A stretch of DNA of 44,523 bases from positions 1 to 44,523 of the forward strand of contig CAIIXF020000043.1 in the NCBI GenBank assembly GCA_903813345.2, given 5' to 3'. Positions 39,355-44,523 of this stretch are shown in pieces. A program made the position numbers and the translations under genes. Every line of letters begins with the position of its first letter. The stretch's first letter is position 1. Source of the stretch: Owenia fusiformis. Taxonomy: Eukaryota > Annelida > Polychaeta > Sabellida > Oweniidae. The notes under the pieces were generated by a model that ran no database searches, was not told the DNA's origin, and saw nothing but the letters and a program-made list of their open reading frames with translations.

Positions 39355-40398
39355 ATGGAATTATTACGCCAAAAGTAGTGCGAAATGGCCTTTTCACGTG
39401 TTGGCATAAAGTTTTGATGACATTTAAAGACATAGTTCCTCTTTCACGTATATTATCTCATGGAAATGGGCATACCAGCGCAAAGATCTTTGTTCCGTGG
39501 TGAAGAAAAGCCATCAAACATTGTCTGAAGAGCAGATTTATCTCCGTAATTCTACTTTTAACATGGCGACCTTGACCTTGAAAAAATATAGCCATTTGGG
39601 CGATAATAGGTGATTCAAAAGTGAAAATGAGTGCTTTTTTCGTAGTTTTGCTTTGACCAAGCCTAGAAAAAATCGAAGTGGTAAACCTACCCCCAATTTT
39701 TGATATTTTCGTTGTCTAGAAGTGTCCTAGATGATATCAAAGTTTAAGAAAATTTGTATGTCTAGAAATATTTTATAAATTAGTGCCAATATGGTGGGTT
39801 TGGGTGTTTTTTTTGCTCTCATTTTTTACCCCATTTCTACGGTTGCCATGGCAACTATAAGGCTTTGGTAACCATGCCAACTTGATTTTGAAGGACATCC
39901 ACCTGATAGTAGTTGGGCCAAGTTTGATGGAAAATGGGCATGGTTTGATATGCTGGCAGTGATGTTGATTGTGGCATGTAGTAAAACGGCAAAACAATGG
40001 TGGAGTCATACCATTATTTTGCCGCATTTTGATGCTTAATTTTCAATTTATAATCGTTTGGTACCATCGTGACGTCACAATAAAGCGTCTGGCCTAATGA
40101 TATGGGTACCAAATTGAAGAGGACGTGACAAGCTTAAGATGGTACCAAACATGTGGCCATTCATTTGATTAAAATGCTAACTTGAACAAGCCCAAAAGGT
40201 GTGTCACGCCCCTACCCCATCCATTTTCAGGCCCAGTGAAAAACACCAAAATCTCAAATAATCCAGGCATCTTCAGGGGTCGTTTTTTGGCCCCGTTTTA
40301 TTCAAAATATCATGTTTATGGATACCATTTTTATCAGAAATGTCTCAATTACCTAAAAACAGTTACACTAGTGCTGAATAAGAAAACATGTCTCCATT
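39355..40398 (+). repeat. Unit 38, 1,044 bp, five indels and one substitution
   Basis: A7 to A6 at 39667-39672, T7 to T8 at 39807-39814, T5 to T4 at 39886-39889, T3 to T2 in the HindIII site at 40134-40135, C2 to C3 at 40232-40234, and T to G at 40208. The last is the only clear substitution I found in the array. It shares both the A6 and T4 states with unit 30. Confidence 0.9.
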
Positions 40399-41437
40399 AT
40401 GGAATTATACGCCAAAAGTAGTGCGAAATGGCCTTTTCACGTGTTGGCATAAAGTTTTGATGACATTTAAAGACATAGTTCCTCTTTCACGTATATTATC
40501 TCATGGAAATGGGCATACCAGCGCAAAGATCTTTGTTCCGTGGTGAAGAAAAGCCATCAAACATTGTCTGAAGAGCAGATTTATCTCCGTAATTCTACTT
40601 TTAACATGGCGACCTTGACCTTGAAAAAATATAGCCATTTGGGCGATAATAGGTGATTCAAAAGTGAAAATGAGTGCTTTTTCGTAGTTTTGCTTTGACC
40701 AAGCCTAGAAAAAAATCGAAGTGGTAAACCTACCCCCAATTTTTGATATTTTCGTTGTCTAGAAGTGTCCTAGATGATATCAAAGTTTAAGAAAATTGTA
40801 TGTCTAGAAATATTTTATAAATTAGTGCCAATATGGTGGGTTTGGGTGTTTTTTTTGCTCTCATTTTTTACCCCATTTCTACGGTTGCCATGGCAACTAT
40901 AAGGCTTTGGTAACCATGCCAACTTGATTTTTGAAGGACATCCACCTGATAGTAGTGGGCCAAGTTTGATGGAAAATGGGCATGGTTTGATATGCTGGCA
41001 GTGATGTTGATTGTGGCATGTAGTAAAACGGCAAAACAATGGTGGAGTCATACCATTATTTTGCCGCATTTTGATGCTTAATTTTCAATTTATAATCGTT
41101 TGGTACCATCGTGACGTCACAATAAAGCGTCTGGCCTAATGATATGGGTACCAAATTGAAGAGGACGTGACAAGCTTTAAGATGGTACAAACATGTGGCC
41201 ATTCATTTGATTAAAATGCTAACTTGAACAAGCCCAAAAGGTGTGTCACTCCCCTACCCCATCCATTTTCAGGCCAGTGAAAACACCAAAATCTCAAATA
41301 ATCCAGGCATCTTCAGGGGTCGTTTTTTGGCCCCGTTTTATTCAAAATATCATGTTTATGGATACCATTTTTATCAGAAATGTCTCAATTACCTAAAACA
41401 GTTACACTAGTGCTGAATAAGAAAACATGTCTCCATT
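40399..41437 (+). repeat. Unit 39, 1,039 bp, eight indels
   Basis: This is the shortest complete unit. It has seven one-base deletions: one T in the first ATTATTACG, T6 to T5 near 40678, T3 to T2 near 40796, T2 to T1 near 40956, C2 to C1 in the third GGTACC (near 41188), and two A5 to A4 near 41280 and 41396. There is one insertion, T8 at 40849-40856. All lie in homopolymers or doublets. Confidence 0.9.
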
Positions 41438-42482
41438 ATGGAATTATTACGCCAAAAGTAGTGCGAAATGGCCTTTTCACGTGTGGCATAAAGTTTTGAT
41501 GACATTTAAAGACATAGTTCCTCTTTCACGTATATTATCTCATGGAAATGGGCATACCAGCGCAAAGATCTTTGTTCCGTGGTGAAGAAAAGCCATCAAA
41601 CATTGTCTGAAGAGCAGATTTATCTCCGTAATTCTACTTTTAACATGGCGACCTTGACCTTGAAAAAATATAGCCATTTGGGCGATAATAGGTGATTCAA
41701 AAGTGAAAATGAGTGCTTTTTTCGTAGTTTTGCTTTGACCAAGCCTAGAAAAAAATCGAAGTGGTAAACCTACCCCCAATTTTTGATATTTTCGTTGTCT
41801 AGAAGTGTCCTAGATGATATCAAAGTTTAAGAAAATTTGTATGTCTAGAAATATTTTATAATTAGTGCCAATATGGTGGGTTTGGGTGTTTTTTTGCTCT
41901 CATTTTTTACCCCATTTCTACGGTTGCCATGGCAACTATAAGGCTTTGGTAACCATGCCAACTTGATTTTTGAAGGACATCCACCTGATAGTAGTTGGGC
42001 CAAGTTTGATGGAAAATGGGCATGGTTTGATATGCTGGCAGTGATGTTGATTGTGGCATGTAGTAAAACGGCAAAACAATGGTGGAGTCATACCATTATT
42101 TTGCCGCATTTTGATGCTTAATTTTCAATTTATAATCGTTTGGTTACCATCGTGACGTCACAATAAAGCGTCTGGCCTAATGATATGGGTACCAAATTGA
42201 AGAGGACGTGACAAGCTTTTAAGATGGTACCAAACATGTGGCCATTCATTTGATTAAAATGCTAACTTGAACAAGCCCAAAAGGTGTGTCACTCCCCTAC
42301 CCCATCCATTTTCAGGCCAGTGAAAAACACCAAAATCTCAAATAATCCAGGCATCTTCAGGGGTCGTTTTTTGGCCCCGTTTTATTCAAAATATCATGTT
42401 TATGGATACCATTTTTATCAGAAATGTCTCAATTACCTAAAAACAGTTACACTAGTGCTGAATAAGAAAACATGTCTCCATT
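41438..42482 (+). repeat. Unit 40, 1,045 bp, two deletions and two insertions
   Basis: The length equals the consensus only because two deletions (T near 41484, A near 41861) are balanced by two insertions (T in the first GGTACC near 42144, T after AAGC near 42217). Confidence 0.9.
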
Positions 42483-43525
42483 ATGGAATTATTACGCCAA
42501 AAGTAGTGCGAAATGGCCTTTTCACGTGTTGGCATAAAGTTTTGATGACATTTAAAGACATAGTTCCTCTTTCACGTATATTATCTCATGGAAATGGGCA
42601 TACCAGCGCAAAGATCTTTGTTCCGTGGTGAAGAAAAGCCATCAAACATTGTCTGAAGAGCAGATTTATCTCCGTAATTCTACTTTTAACATGGCGACCT
42701 TGACCTTGAAAAAATATAGCCATTTGGGCGATAATAGGTGATTCAAAGTGAAAATGAGTGCTTTTTTCGTAGTTTGCTTTGACCAAGCCTAGAAAAAAAT
42801 CGAAGTGGTAAACCTACCCCAATTTTTGATATTTTCGTTGTCTAGAAGTGTCCTAGATGATATCAAAGTTTAAGAAAATTTGTATGTCTAGAAATATTTT
42901 ATAAATTAGTGCCAATATGGTGGGTTTGGGTGTTTTTTTGCTCTCATTTTTTACCCCATTTCTACGGTTGCCATGGCAACTATAAGGCTTTGGTAACCAT
43001 GCCAACTTGATTTTTGAAGGACATCCACCTGATAGTAGTTGGGCCAAGTTTGATGGAAAATGGGCATGGTTTGATATGCTGGCAGTGATGTTGATTGTGG
43101 CATGTAGTAAAACGGCAAAACAATGGTGGAGTCATACCATTATTTTGCCGCATTTTGATGCTTAATTTTCAATTTATAATCGTTTTGGTACCATCGTGAC
43201 GTCACAATAAAGCGTCTGGCCTAATGATATGGGTACCAAATTGAAGAGGACGTGACAAGCTTTAAGATGGTACCAAACATGTGGCCATTCATTTGATTAA
43301 AATGCTAACTTGAACAAGCCCAAAAGGTGTGTCACTCCCCTACCCCATCCATTTTCAGGCCAGTGAAAAACACCAAAATCTCAAATAATCCAGGCATCTT
43401 CAGGGGTCGTTTTTTGGCCCCGTTTTATTCAAAATATCATGTTTATGGATACCATTTTTATCAGAAATGTCTCAATTACCTAAAAACAGTTACACTAGTG
43501 CTGAATAAGAAAACATGTCTCCATT
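42483..43525 (+). repeat. Unit 41, 1,043 bp, three deletions and one insertion
   Basis: Deletions: A4 to A3 near 42746, T4 to T3 near 42774, C5 to C4 near 42817. Insertion: T3 to T4 before GGTACC near 43183. Confidence 0.9.
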
Positions 43526-44523
43526 ATGGAATTATTACGCCAAAAGTAGTGCGAAATGGCCTTTTCACGTGTTGGCATAAAGTTTTGATGACATTTAAAG
43601 ACATAGTTCCTCTTTCACGTATATTATCTCATGGAAATGGGCATACCAGCGCAAAGATCTTTGTTCCGTGGTGAAGAAAAGCCATCAAACATTGTCTGAA
43701 GAGCAGATTTATCTCCGTAATTCTACTTTTAACATGGCGACCTTGACCTTGAAAAAATATAGCCATTTGGGCGATAATAGGTGATTCAAAAGTGAAAATG
43801 AGTGCTTTTTTCGTAGTTTTGCTTTGACCAAGCCTAGAAAAAAATCGAAGTGGTAAACCTACCCCCAATTTTTGATATTTTCGTTGTCTAGAAGTGTCCT
43901 AGATGATATCAAAGTTTAAGAAAATTTGTATGTCTAGAAATATTTTATAAATTAGTGCCAATATGGTGGGTTTGGGTGTTTTTTTGCTCTCATTTTTTAC
44001 CCCATTTCTACGGTTGCCATGGCAACTATAAGGCTTTGGTAACCATGCCAACTTGATTTTTGAAGGACATCCACCTGATAGTAGTTGGGCCAAGTTTGAT
44101 GGAAAATGGGCATGGTTTTGATTATGCTGGCAGTGATGTTGATTGTGGCATGTAGTAAAACGGCAAAACATGGTGGAGTCATACCATTATTTTGCCGCAT
44201 TTTGATGCTTAATTTTCAATTTATAATCGTTTGGTACCATCGTGACGTCACAATAAAGCGTCTGGCCTAATGATATGGGTACCAAATTGAAGAGGACGTG
44301 ACAAGCTTTAAGATGGTACCAAACATGTGGCCATTCATTTGATTAAAATGCTAACTTGAACAAGCCCAAAAGGTGTGGTCACTCCCCTACCCCATCCATT
44401 TTCAGGCCAGTGAAAACACCAAAATCTCAAATAATCCAGGCATCTTCAGGGGTCGTTTTTTGGCCCCGTTTATTCAAAATATCATGTTTATGGATACCAT
44501 TTTTATCAGAATGTCTCAATTAC
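43526..44523 (+). repeat. Unit 42, partial, cut by the window edge, about seven indels
   Basis: The unit stops about 47 bases short of completion at the last base of the window. It has two inserted T near 44115-44121, a lost A near 44169, an inserted G near 44377, and three further losses in A or T runs after 44410. The window end does not coincide with a unit end or with any flank sequence. Confidence 0.9.

Larger units (their letters stand above)
693..44523 (+). repeat. Tandem satellite array, 1,045-bp monomer, 41 full units plus one partial
   Basis: Head-to-tail repetition with period 1,045 is directly visible: the same text recurs every 1,045 bases, and rows 12,540 bases apart (12 units) match. 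With the unit start set at the first repeated base (ATGGAATTATTACGCC), starts are 693 + 1,045(k-1) for units 1-17 (unit 17 at 17413). Units 18-21 start at 18459, 19504, 20549 and 21594; units 22-29 at 22640, 23685, 24730, 25775, 26820, 27865, 28910 and 29955; units 30-35 at 31001, 32044, 33089, 34134, 35179 and 36223; units 36-42 at 37266, 38311, 39355, 40399, 41438, 42483 and 43526. Unit lengths range from 1,039 to 1,046 because of single-base indels. The array has no interruption, inversion or inserted element, and it continues past the right edge. No RNA gene, coding gene or transposase was recognised within it. Confidence 0.99.

Noticed and set aside
693-44523. Rolling-circle or whole-genome-amplification artefact
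   Set aside because: Not excluded, but the in-register diverged monomer at the left edge is hard to explain that way, so a genomic satellite is preferred.
693-44523. Helitron or other transposon array
   Set aside because: No transposase, helicase or reverse transcriptase text, no TC...CTRR hairpin terminus at a unit edge, and no target-site duplications were seen.
693-44523. CRISPR array, telomere repeat or CENP-B-box satellite
   Set aside because: The period is far too long for CRISPR, no TTAGGG-like runs exist, and no match to the CENP-B box was found by eye.

Overview
The window is almost entirely one tandem satellite array, with no convincing gene. A monomer of 1,045 bp repeats head to tail from base 693 to the last base (44,523). 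That gives 41 complete units and a 998-bp partial 42nd. The array runs off the right edge, so its true length is unknown. I hand-counted one monomer at 37.5% G+C with 22 CpGs, about 0.6 of expectation if C and G are equal. The sequence suggests a eukaryotic nuclear satellite: a kilobase-scale high-identity array, no operons or long ORFs, partial CpG depletion, and animal-type transcription-factor palindromes. A metazoan, perhaps a marine invertebrate, is my guess. No gene is present to fix the taxon.

Layout. Bases 1-692 look unique at first sight, but read against the monomer they carry about twenty short matches in the same order. I read them as a strongly diverged, deletion-riddled monomer ('unit 0') that joins the array in register at 693. 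Units 1-16 (693-17,412) show no difference from one another in anything I compared. Units 17-37 (17,413-39,354) carry eleven scattered single-base indels, all in homopolymers or doublets. Units 38-42 (39,355-44,523) carry about 28 more indels and one substitution. Differences are nearly all homopolymer indels and rise steeply toward the right edge. This points mainly to unpolished long-read sequence at a contig end rather than biological decay.

Inside each monomer there is structure without coding: a 14-bp perfect palindrome matching the RFX X-box with a second X-box-like site 12 bp away; a perfect CRE inside a 96-bp inverted repeat; a tandem nuclear-receptor monomer site; a CACGTG E-box; and an approximately 62-nt imperfect hairpin. 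Recurrent reading frames of 115, 79 and 64 codons open only at GTG or TTG, overlap antisense, and break at single-base indels, so I do not call them genes.

The most interesting reading is a recently homogenised, apparently undescribed satellite that multiplies RFX- and CREB-type sites about 42-fold next to a decayed ancestral copy. The sites are seen in the sequence. Any function is inference.
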